From assembly GCA_900548315.1 (NCBI GenBank), contig URJU01000018.1:1-19881 (forward strand): DNA of 19,881 bases. The letters are read 5' to 3'. Position 1 is the stretch's first letter; the number at the start of each line of letters is the position of its first letter. The DNA is from an uncultured Coprococcus sp. Lineage in GTDB: Bacteria; Bacillota; Clostridia; Lachnospirales; Lachnospiraceae. Below the pieces are notes generated by a model. It was given only the letters and a program-made list of their open reading frames with translations. It was not told the DNA's origin and did no database searches. A program made the position numbers and the translations under genes. This document shows positions 14,164 to 19,881 of the stretch, in pieces.

Positions 14164-14883
14164 ATGGCAGAACAGATATATACCATCCCTGTAAACGACG
14201 CATTTGACAGCGAGTGCGAATGTCCTATGTGCCAGATGCAAAGGGATCTTGAAAGAAACGCAATCGAATACACTATGGGACCAAGCTACATGGAGGATGA
14301 CAATCGCGCCATGACTGACAAGCTTGGATTCTGCAGCCACCACCTGAGACTTCTCTACCAGGAGAAGAATCGCCTGGGACTGGCTCTTATGATGAACACC
14401 CATATGAACAAGACTATCAAGGATATGAAGGAGCTTGCGGCTAAAGGTCCCGCGGCAAAGGCTGGTCTATTTGGCAAAAGCACTCCAAATGCTCCTATAG
14501 TCGACTACATTGAGAGCATGGAAAAGAGCTGCTTTATATGTGGGCGAATGGACAATATGTTCGTGAGATATGTGGACACTATCTTCCACATGTGGAAGAA
14601 GGACACCGAATTCAGAGAGAAATTTGCGAGCTCTAAGGGGTTTTGTACATATCACTATGGTATCCTCTACAAGACAGGTCAGAGCAAGCTGAGCAAAGAG
14701 CAATACAGCGAATTCATCAATGCTTTAAACAAAGTCTTTTTTGAGGGAATGGAGAGAGTGAACGAAGACATCAGCTGGTTCATCGACAAATTCGACTACA
14801 GATATAAGAATGAACCCTGGAAGAATTCCAAAGACTCCGTGCAAAGAGGAATCATCAAAACGGGGCATACATTTGTGGAATGA
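14164..14883 (+). CDS. DUF6062-like protein with duplicated Cys/His (putative zinc) modules
   Basis: The 239-residue soluble protein has no signal peptide or membrane segment and no known function. Two similar modules are visible: C20-P-M-C23 followed 34 residues later by GF-C57-x2-H60, and C123-F-I-C126 followed 35 residues later by GF-C161-x2-H164. Each gives a C-x2-C plus C-x2-H set fit for one zinc ion. The C-terminus, with DISWFIDKFDYRYKNEPW (about 202-219), is the part that makes me think of DUF6062, a Firmicutes family of unknown role. That family name is from memory and unchecked. The ATG at 14164 follows GGGAGGACTT. The gene is monocistronic, with its own upstream region and a strong terminator. 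Confidence 0.8.
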   Translation: MAEQIYTIPVNDAFDSECECPMCQMQRDLERNAIEYTMGPSYMEDDNRAMTDKLGFCSHHLRLLYQEKNRLGLALMMNTHMNKTIKDMKELAAKGPAAKAGLFGKSTPNAPIVDYIESMEKSCFICGRMDNMFVRYVDTIFHMWKKDTEFREKFASSKGFCTYHYGILYKTGQSKLSKEQYSEFINALNKVFFEGMERVNEDISWFIDKFDYRYKNEPWKNSKDSVQRGIIKTGHTFVE

Positions 14884-14900
14884 TTGGTGAAACAAAAGTA

Positions 14901-14971
14901 AAAAGTCATCTGCTCATGCTGACAATGACGAAAATACTCCGCCATTGTCATATATGCAGATGACTTTTTTT
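14901..14971. terminator. Nested-stem bidirectional terminator
   Basis: An outer 13-base stem (14901-14913 with 14956-14968) begins with A and ends in a T tract reaching 14971. Inside it, TGACAATG (14920-14927) pairs with CATTGTCA (14943-14950). It ends the DUF6062-like gene on the plus strand and can also stop the YiiX-like gene coming from the right. Confidence 0.9.
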
Positions 14972-15017
14972 ATATTTTTTATGGTTTTATATTGTAATAT
15001 TACTTGTCAGCTGACTA

Positions 15018-15752
15018 TCAGCCAACTTTCCAAGACATGATACCGATACCATCTGTCAATGACGTTTTTCCGACATTCATATCATTTGCAGTATCTGAGT
15101 CAGACGATATTACACTTTCTATCCTATTGACTACTCTATCGTCTATTCTGTTGCCTGTTTCATTGTCTATTCCGTTGTCTATTCCATAACGGTGCTTATA
15201 TTTCTCATGCAGATATGCTCTGTAATCCGCAAGGCGTCCTGTGAACACAGGTTTAAGCATGGTGCATTTTCTAAAATCACCAGGCTTTACCAATCCCGGT
15301 TTCTTGTGGAATATATCAACTCCGGCATTTCTAAGTACCGCCGCTACGAATTGAGAACAAAAATAATTATATTCTCTGTCCATGGCTCTATGAAAAAACA
15401 CACTGAACACTCCAAGGAAATTATAACCATATCGCTCAGGATGCTTCTTGAATCTTACCAATTCCCGCTGTATGTGGTCATATTGTCTTTTTGTCACATT
15501 GAGTTCGTACACTGTACATCTGGTTCCTTTATGCTTGCCAAATATACCCTTCTCTATATTCTCACTGATGAACCCACCGTTAAACGGGTTGTACATACCT
15601 CTTCTTGCAAAACTGTACATTTCATTGAGACTGATATCAAGAGCCAGAGATGTGTGACTATATGGTTCCCCGGTAAACAGCTTTATCAGATTTGATGGTA
15701 TCGTCTCCGTCTTGGACAGAAGTATATATACCCTTTTGTAATCGTATTCCAT
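15018..15752 (-). CDS. Permuted NlpC/P60-type (YiiX-like) putative amidase or hydrolase
   Basis: The 244-residue protein has the order of motifs seen in circularly permuted papain-fold proteins of the YiiX/YaeF (C92-like) group. The histidine motif comes first (EPYSHTSLALD, H33), and the cysteine motif comes about 100 residues later (NYFCSQFVAAVL, C132). Members hydrolyse or transfer acyl or amide bonds, and substrates are mostly unknown. There is no signal peptide, so the protein is probably cytoplasmic. The C-terminal tail from residue 190 is polar and repetitive (G-I-D-N type units). The ribosome binding site before ATG 15752 is weak (GGAAAG). A hairpin lies about 30 bases upstream in the leader. 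The gene follows glnS by 129 bases. Confidence 0.72.
   Translation of the reverse strand: MEYDYKRVYILLSKTETIPSNLIKLFTGEPYSHTSLALDISLNEMYSFARRGMYNPFNGGFISENIEKGIFGKHKGTRCTVYELNVTKRQYDHIQRELVRFKKHPERYGYNFLGVFSVFFHRAMDREYNYFCSQFVAAVLRNAGVDIFHKKPGLVKPGDFRKCTMLKPVFTGRLADYRAYLHEKYKHRYGIDNGIDNETGNRIDDRVVNRIESVISSDSDTANDMNVGKTSLTDGIGIMSWKVG
15114..15185 (-). repeat. Six degenerate 12-base coding repeats
   Basis: Six consecutive four-codon units encode GIDN, GIDN, ETGN, RIDD, RVVN and RIES (residues 190-213 of the YiiX-like protein). The units have diverged, most strongly towards the C-terminus, consistent with an old slippage expansion. Confidence 0.7.
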
Positions 15753-15781
15753 AATTTCTTTCCAATCACATGTATTTGATA

Positions 15782-15806
15782 CACACGCCTCCCCTTAAGG
15801 CGTGTG
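15782..15806. other. Hairpin upstream of the YiiX-like gene
   Basis: CACACGCCT (15782-15790) pairs with AGGCGTGTG (15798-15806) over a seven-base loop. There is no T tract on either strand. It could be a weak terminator for glnS or a leader structure of the YiiX-like gene, whose ATG is 30 bases away. Confidence 0.5.
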
Positions 15807-15832
15807 CTGATCCCCATACATTTTCATATAAT

Positions 15833-15861
15833 ATCTGCAGATCAAAGTCAGTACTGCAGAT
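15833..15861. other. Inverted repeat just after glnS
   Basis: ATCTGCAG (15833-15840) and CTGCAGAT (15854-15861) form an eight-base stem with a 13-base loop, 21 bases past the glnS stop. The minus-strand sequence following it has only a poor run of T, so termination is uncertain. Confidence 0.45.
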
Positions 15862-15881
15862 TCTGTAATACACTGTATCTC

Positions 15882-17558
15882 TTACTTGCCTGGCTTGTAT
15901 GAACTCTTGAGTGATACAATCCTGTTATACACAGGGTGCTCACTTGTCGAATCCTTTGAGTCAACACAGAAGAATCCGTTCCTGAGGAACTGGAACGCCT
16001 CGCCCGGCTGAGCCTCCTCAAACGCCTTCTCCAGCTTACATCCCTGCTTGATGACAAGCGAATTTGGATTGAGGTTTAATGTACCGTCATCGTTGAGTTT
16101 ACCCTTCTCCTCATCGATGATATTCTCGTACAGACGAACCTCAGCATCTATGGCACTCTCGGCTGATACCCAATGGATAGTTCCCTTGACCTTACGGCCC
16201 TCAAAGCCTGAACCACTTCTTGTCTCAGGATCATATGTACAATGAACTGTAGTTACATTGCCATCCTCATCTTTCTCAAAGCCAACGCACTTTACAAAAT
16301 ATGCGTTCTTGAGGCGAACCTCATTGCCTGGGAAAAGTCTGAAATACTTCTTAGGCGGCTCCTCCATGAAGTCCTCTCTCTCTATATATAAATACTTGCT
16401 GAATGCAACCTTTCTGCTGCCAAGCTCCTCATTCTCCTGATTGTTCTCAACATCGAGATATTCAACCTGATCCTCAGGATAGTTGTCTATGACAAGTTTT
16501 ACAGGGTCTACAACAGCCATGTATCTCTTTGCTGTAAGCTTTAAGTCATCACGCACACAATACTCAAGCATAGCATAGTCAACAGATGACTGGCTCTTTG
16601 ATATTCCAACCAGCTCCATAAATTTCTTGATGGCAGATGGTGTAAAGCCTCTTCTTCTGAGGGCGGCTATACTTACAAGACGTGGATCATCCCATCCATC
16701 AACTATTCCATCCTCAACGAGCTTCTTTATGTATCTCTTACCTGTTATTACATTTGTAAGATAAAGCTTTGCAAACTCTATCTGCTTTGGTGTGCCATCA
16801 GGTGAATCCTTGTAGCCAAGCTCCATAACAACCCAGTCATACAGAGGTCTGTGATCCTCGAACTCAAGTGTACATATGGAATGTGTAACACCCTCGATCG
16901 CATCCTCGATTGGATGGGCAAAATCATACATTGGATAGATGCACCACTTGTCGCCTGTATTGTGATGGTTCATTCTTGCTATTCTGTAGATGATCGGATC
17001 TCTCATGTTGATGTTAGGGCTTGCCATATCTATCTTCGCACGAAGTACCTTGCTTCCATCAGGGAACTCACCATTCTTCATCCTCTCAAACAGATCAAGA
17101 TTCTCCTCGATACTTCTGTCTCTATATGGGCTGTTCTTGCCAGGCTCTGTGAGTGTTCCCCTGTACTCTCTGATCTCATCCGGTGTGAGATCACACACAT
17201 ATGCCTTACCTTTCTTGATAAGCTTTATCGCTGCCTCGTACATCTGATCAAAATAGTTAGATGCAAAGAACACTCGGTCACCAAAGTCTGCGCCAAGCCA
17301 CTTCACATCTGCAAGTATGGACTCAACGAACTCTGTCTTTTCCTTTGTAGGGTTGGTATCGTCAAATCTGAGATTGAACTGTCCACCATACTGCTTTGCC
17401 AGACCGTAATTTAAAAGTATTGATTTGGCATGTCCTATATGTAAATATCCATTTGGCTCCGGTGGGAATCTGGTGACGATCTTCGGAACCTTTCCCTCAG
17501 CTATATCTTTCTCAATTATCTGTTCAATGAAATTCTTACCTGTCATCTCTTCAGCCAT
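15882..17558 (-). CDS. glnS: Glutaminyl-tRNA synthetase
   Basis: This class I synthetase charges tRNA-Gln directly with glutamine. The 558-residue protein is close in length to the E. coli enzyme. It has RFPPEPNGYLHIGHAKS (30-46, HIGH at 40-43), RFDDTNP (64-70), the GWDDPR motif (about 288-293) followed by ALRRRGFTP, and a C-terminal pair of beta-barrel anticodon-binding domains (GSRKVAFSKYLYIEREDF, KVKGTIHWVSAE, SLVIKQGCK). The KMSKS-equivalent loop reads I-T-G-K-R (271-275). Aligned without gaps to the E. coli V-M-S-K-R loop, it keeps the lysine (K274) but not the Met-Ser. The start is ATG 17558, after GGAGG at ten bases. The frame from 17603 has no site. Glutamylation followed by amidation is an alternative Gln route in many Clostridia; its genes are not in the window. 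Confidence 0.96.
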   Translation of the reverse strand: MAEEMTGKNFIEQIIEKDIAEGKVPKIVTRFPPEPNGYLHIGHAKSILLNYGLAKQYGGQFNLRFDDTNPTKEKTEFVESILADVKWLGADFGDRVFFASNYFDQMYEAAIKLIKKGKAYVCDLTPDEIREYRGTLTEPGKNSPYRDRSIEENLDLFERMKNGEFPDGSKVLRAKIDMASPNINMRDPIIYRIARMNHHNTGDKWCIYPMYDFAHPIEDAIEGVTHSICTLEFEDHRPLYDWVVMELGYKDSPDGTPKQIEFAKLYLTNVITGKRYIKKLVEDGIVDGWDDPRLVSIAALRRRGFTPSAIKKFMELVGISKSQSSVDYAMLEYCVRDDLKLTAKRYMAVVDPVKLVIDNYPEDQVEYLDVENNQENEELGSRKVAFSKYLYIEREDFMEEPPKKYFRLFPGNEVRLKNAYFVKCVGFEKDEDGNVTTVHCTYDPETRSGSGFEGRKVKGTIHWVSAESAIDAEVRLYENIIDEEKGKLNDDGTLNLNPNSLVIKQGCKLEKAFEEAQPGEAFQFLRNGFFCVDSKDSTSEHPVYNRIVSLKSSYKPGK

Positions 17559-17618
17559 TTCCAAACTGCCTCCCGCTTTTTTGATAATTCTAAATGTCTG
17601 CAACCGAATTTACACACG

Positions 17619-17624
17619 ATTATA
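17619..17624 (-). promoter_or_regulatory. Candidate -10 box for glnS
   Basis: A perfect TATAAT on the minus strand lies about 60 bases upstream of the glnS ATG. No good -35 box is found at 16-18 bases, so confidence is low. Confidence 0.35.
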
Positions 17625-17707
17625 GTTAGTTTACCATACTTTTACTACTTGTACCACAATTATCTTTTGATTTGTCATTATTTTTCGCACAAATGTAAAT
17701 ATTTTAC

Positions 17708-17736
17708 TTGATTTTTGATGTCCATTTTGTTATAGT
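17708..17736 (+). promoter_or_regulatory. Predicted tRNA-Thr promoter
   Basis: TTGATT (17708-17713) and TATAGT (17731-17736) are 17 bases apart. The start point would be near 17743, about 16 bases before the mature tRNA 5' end. Confidence 0.6.
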
Positions 17737-17758
17737 TATTATTGCTTTTGAAAAGCAA

Positions 17759-17831
17759 GCTACTATAGCTCAGGTGGTAGAGCGCAACATTGGTAATGTT
17801 GAGGTCACGGGTCCGACTCCCGTTAGTAGCT
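17759..17831 (+). tRNA. tRNA-Thr (anticodon GGT)
   Basis: The 73-base cloverleaf has acceptor stem GCTACTA/TAGTAGC, D-arm GCTC-AGGTGGTA-GAGC, and anticodon stem CAACA/TGTTG around loop TTGGTAA with anticodon GGT at 17792-17794. The variable loop is AGGTC and the T-stem ACGGG/CCCGT. All stems pair perfectly. GGT reads ACC and ACT threonine codons. The discriminator is T and CCA is not encoded. The T-loop reads TCCGACT, with C at position 55 where T is almost universal. The gene stands alone, transcribed away from glnS. Confidence 0.95.
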
Positions 17832-17887
17832 TTTATTTTTTTGTCCGTATTTATGCCGCCCTGAGCAGCTTTATTTTTTTGCAAGAA

Positions 17888-17912
17888 AAAAACACCCCAT
17901 CGAGGTGTTTTT
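17888..17912. terminator. Bidirectional terminator between the tRNA and the binding-protein gene
   Basis: AAAAACACC (17888-17896) pairs with GGTGTTTTT (17904-17912) over a seven-base loop, with A and T runs on the two sides. It can stop the rightward tRNA transcript and the leftward ABC transporter operon. Confidence 0.88.
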
Positions 17913-17964
17913 CTCTGAATATTTTGTCAGGCAGATAAGCCTTATCCACCGCAGGCCGGATCAC

Positions 17965-19353
17965 TTACTTTCCACTCGCCGTCTCAGTTTCGTATATTCC
18001 ATCAGCCCACTTCTTATTCCACTCACCCATGACATCGTTCAGGGACTTGTGTCCGCGGTGTGACTGTCCAAGTGCTGTGTCGATCAGATCGACCTGGTAC
18101 TGTGAACCCTTGTCAAGATCAAGTTCTGAAGCTTTATTTACATTAGTCCATTTTCCCTTGTTGTCGACACTTGCTGCATTGTTGGCAATGAGATCAATGC
18201 TCTCAAAGTCCTTCAGAAAATCAGGATATGCTGAATCTCTGACTATGGAGATCATTCCCTGTGTATCCGCATAGTCTGACTCGTTGATAAGGAAGTCCAT
18301 GAACGCCCTTGCTGTAGGCTTGTTCTTTGCAGATGTAGGGATGGCATATGCATAGTCTGTAGAGAGTGACTGGTACAGAGTGCCGTCATCGGATGTTACA
18401 GGGAATGGCATGTAACCTATGTCATTTGCATTTGAACCGGCGGCCTTGAACTGGCTTACCGCCCATGATCCTACTGCCATGCATGCTATCTTGCCTTCAT
18501 TTATCATCTCCTTGCTCTGCTCCCAGTTTGAAGTTGCAGGATCAGACTCGCAAAGTCCCTGCTCCACTATATCATACAGAAGCTTGTATACCTTGTAAGA
18601 AGATTTTCCCTCTGAGAAAGGATCCTTCTCATTGCACATTACATTGTTGATGTAATCGCTGTCTCCTGACACTCCGCTCACATATGCCTGCCACTGTCCG
18701 AGTGCCCATGTGTCGTGGTAATTTGTGTAGTATGGGATTGCCTCAGTATTCTCCTTTATCTGCTGTAACGCCTTTATGAAGTCTTCCTCAGTCTGTGGAA
18801 GCTCCTCTATTCCTGCATCGTGGAACACACGCTTGTTATAGGCAATACCTGACACATTACATCCACTTGGAAGTCCGTACACGATACCGTCATATGTGTC
18901 AGCCACGAGAGCCTCCTGCATATAGTCGTCTGCAAGACTGTCATCAGTACCAAGAGGCTCAAAATAAGTCTTGAACTCTGATGGTGCGATGGACGCAGGT
19001 ATCAGGCACAGATCACCGATCTCTCCAACCGTGAACAATATGGATGTATCGCTCTCGTAGTCCTCCATAGGAAGGTACTCAACCTCTGTTCCCGGATACT
19101 TCTGCTCAAATACCTCTGCATATCTCTTCAGATCTGTGTCCACAAGATCCGTTCTGTTTGTGAGCACTGTGATCTTTCCTGTGATGTCTCCTTCAAATGC
19201 CGTGCTCGCTCCGACATATGCTGACTCCGTATTTGCTCCCGTACTCTTTGAAGCGTCATCTTTGCTGTCATCACTGCTTTTCCCACATCCGATCATCGAC
19301 ACTGCCATGGCTCCTGCCAGCAGCACACATGTTAACCTACTTGCTTTTTTCAT
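17965..19353 (-). CDS. ABC transporter extracellular solute-binding lipoprotein (sugar type)
   Basis: This is a family 1 solute-binding protein, the extracellular receptor of a carbohydrate-type ABC importer. The 462-residue protein starts MKKASRLTCVLLAGAMAVSM and has a lipobox ending I-G-C, with C23 as the predicted lipidated residue, followed by a Ser/Asp-rich linker. The mature part has the family pattern: GKITVLTNRTD, YAEVFEQKYPGTEVEY, YGLPSGCNVSGIAYNKRVF, and GKIACMAVGSWAVSQFK near the hinge. The start is ATG 19353, with AAGGG and AGGAC just upstream. The frame from 19422 overlaps the permease and has no signal peptide at its start. The gene lies 37 bases downstream of the permease in the same operon. 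The ligand cannot be told from sequence. Confidence 0.9.
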   Translation of the reverse strand: MKKASRLTCVLLAGAMAVSMIGCGKSSDDSKDDASKSTGANTESAYVGASTAFEGDITGKITVLTNRTDLVDTDLKRYAEVFEQKYPGTEVEYLPMEDYESDTSILFTVGEIGDLCLIPASIAPSEFKTYFEPLGTDDSLADDYMQEALVADTYDGIVYGLPSGCNVSGIAYNKRVFHDAGIEELPQTEEDFIKALQQIKENTEAIPYYTNYHDTWALGQWQAYVSGVSGDSDYINNVMCNEKDPFSEGKSSYKVYKLLYDIVEQGLCESDPATSNWEQSKEMINEGKIACMAVGSWAVSQFKAAGSNANDIGYMPFPVTSDDGTLYQSLSTDYAYAIPTSAKNKPTARAFMDFLINESDYADTQGMISIVRDSAYPDFLKDFESIDLIANNAASVDNKGKWTNVNKASELDLDKGSQYQVDLIDTALGQSHRGHKSLNDVMGEWNKKWADGIYETETASGK

Positions 19354-19390
19354 ATCCCTTGTCCTTTCTATTTCGCTCTGCGTATCATTT

Positions 19391-19834
19391 TTATTTGTTG
19401 CTTCCCTGTTTTGCGATTCCACTGTAGATCTGCTTTCTGAATAAGATGAATGCGATCAGTGTCGGGATCATCGTTATAACAATTCCCGCAGCAAGCACCT
19501 CCCAGCGTCCGCCAAATTTACTGTTGAACCTGTATAGAGCCGTTGATATAACCGCATGGTTGCTAAACGGCAGATACAGATATGCAGTAAAGAAATCATT
19601 GTAGAATGCGATTCCCTTGAGTATCACCACCATGACGATGGCTGGCTTTAGCAGTGGAAGTATTATCTTGCGGTAGACCGTAAAATACGATGCTCCATCC
19701 ATGAGTGCCGCCTCATCAACAGCCTTCGGTATCTCCTTCAGTCTCTGTAAGAAGATATATACTGACACAACATCCGTTCCCGCATATATCAGTATTACCG
19801 CAATAAATGTATTGTATATGTTCATGTTCTTTAT
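19391..19834 (-). CDS. Carbohydrate ABC transporter permease, N-terminus cut
   Basis: This is the C-terminal 147 residues or so of a MalG/GanQ-like inner-membrane permease (binding-protein-dependent, CUT1 type). The EAA loop that contacts the ATPase is clear: EIPKAVDEAALMDGASYF, followed by the I-LP element (KIILPLLKP). Three hydrophobic segments are visible, around AVILIYAGTDVVSVYIF, IVMVVILKGIAFYNDFF and VLAAGIVITMIPTLIAFILF. The full protein would have about 280 residues. The N-terminal part lies beyond the right edge, where the sequence runs into Nextera adapter at 19835. The adapter supplies a false start reading MYKRQ. A partner permease would be expected further upstream. Confidence 0.9.
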   Translation of the reverse strand: MKNMNIYNTFIAVILIYAGTDVVSVYIFLQRLKEIPKAVDEAALMDGASYFTVYRKIILPLLKPAIVMVVILKGIAFYNDFFTAYLYLPFSNHAVISTALYRFNSKFGGRWEVLAAGIVITMIPTLIAFILFRKQIYSGIAKQGSNK

Positions 19835-19881
19835 CTGTCTCTTATACACATCTCCGAGCCCACGAGACGCGTAGTAATCTC
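19835..19881. other. Nextera adapter with i7 index (artefact)
   Basis: From 19835 the sequence is the 19-base mosaic end CTGTCTCTTATACACATCT, then CCGAGCCCACGAGAC, then an eight-base index (GCGTAGTA, 19869-19876) and ATCTC, the start of the Illumina P7 flow-cell sequence. Genomic sequence ends at 19834. Confidence 0.98.

Noticed and set aside
15192..15695. 167-codon plus-strand open frame
   Set aside because: It is antisense to the YiiX-like gene, whose His and Cys motifs are clear, and has no credible ribosome binding site or homology.
17678..17884. 68-codon minus-strand frame with a SRTRDL...YHLSYS stretch
   Set aside because: It is the reverse complement of the tRNA-Thr gene. Such peptides are a well-known false call over tRNAs.
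19354..19422. 23-residue N-terminal extension of the binding lipoprotein
   Set aside because: It overlaps the permease and would push the signal peptide inward. ATG 19353 has its own ribosome binding site and starts a normal lipoprotein signal.

Overview
The window looks like a fragment of a chromosome from a gut-type Lachnospiraceae (Clostridia), possibly Coprococcus-like; that genus guess is weak. The grounds are the gene set and order (M16C peptidase, era, recO, then a dimeric-type glycyl-tRNA synthetase), Gram-positive GGAGG ribosome binding sites, a HrcA/CIRCE-controlled groESL operon, a DUF4190 protein, a DUF6062-like protein, and moderate GC by eye. It is mostly housekeeping DNA. I see no phage, IS element, CRISPR array or defence island. 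Both tips are technical: bases 1-27 and 19835-19881 are Illumina Nextera adapter, so the genes at the two ends are cut by library preparation and not by biology.

Layout. Nearly everything is on the minus strand, and the exceptions are the MocR regulator, the DUF6062-like gene and the tRNA. From the left: an EctB-type diaminobutyrate aminotransferase (missing only its last residues) lies 55 bases downstream of glyS on the same strand. A 347-base divergent promoter region separates glyS from a plus-strand MocR/GntR-aminotransferase regulator. A bidirectional terminator then separates this from recO, era, a large M16C presequence-protease-like metallopeptidase and cytidine deaminase (4535-9816), all on the minus strand and closely packed. 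Next come a DUF4190 membrane protein with a Gly/Gln/Tyr repeat domain, then groEL and groES with a perfect CIRCE operator, and an OGG1-type 8-oxoguanine DNA glycosylase. A DUF6062-like protein with a duplicated Cys/His module runs on the plus strand. A permuted NlpC/P60-type (YiiX-like) protein and glnS follow on the minus strand. A tRNA-Thr(GGT) gene on the plus strand and a shared terminator precede the right end, where a sugar-type ABC transporter's binding lipoprotein lies downstream of the C-terminal part of a permease.

How the parts fit. There is a translation set (glyS, glnS, tRNA-Thr, era), a genome-maintenance set (recO, ogg), protein quality control (groESL, the M16C peptidase), nucleotide salvage (cdd) and part of a carbohydrate uptake system. 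Start codons were moved from the longest reading frame where a ribosome binding site or promoter decided it. These cases are glyS, MocR, the M16C peptidase (TTG), DUF4190, groES, glnS and the binding lipoprotein.

The best leads for something undescribed are: the DUF6062-like protein built from two C-x2-C ... GF-C-x2-H modules; the lone EctB homologue facing a MocR regulator across a region with CCAAT/ATTGG inverted repeats; a cytidine deaminase with an extra acidic segment in a normally short loop; a YiiX-like protein with a 12-base-periodic tail; a GlnRS whose KMSKS-type loop reads I-T-G-K-R; and a tRNA-Thr with C in place of T55. No complete novel multi-gene system is visible.
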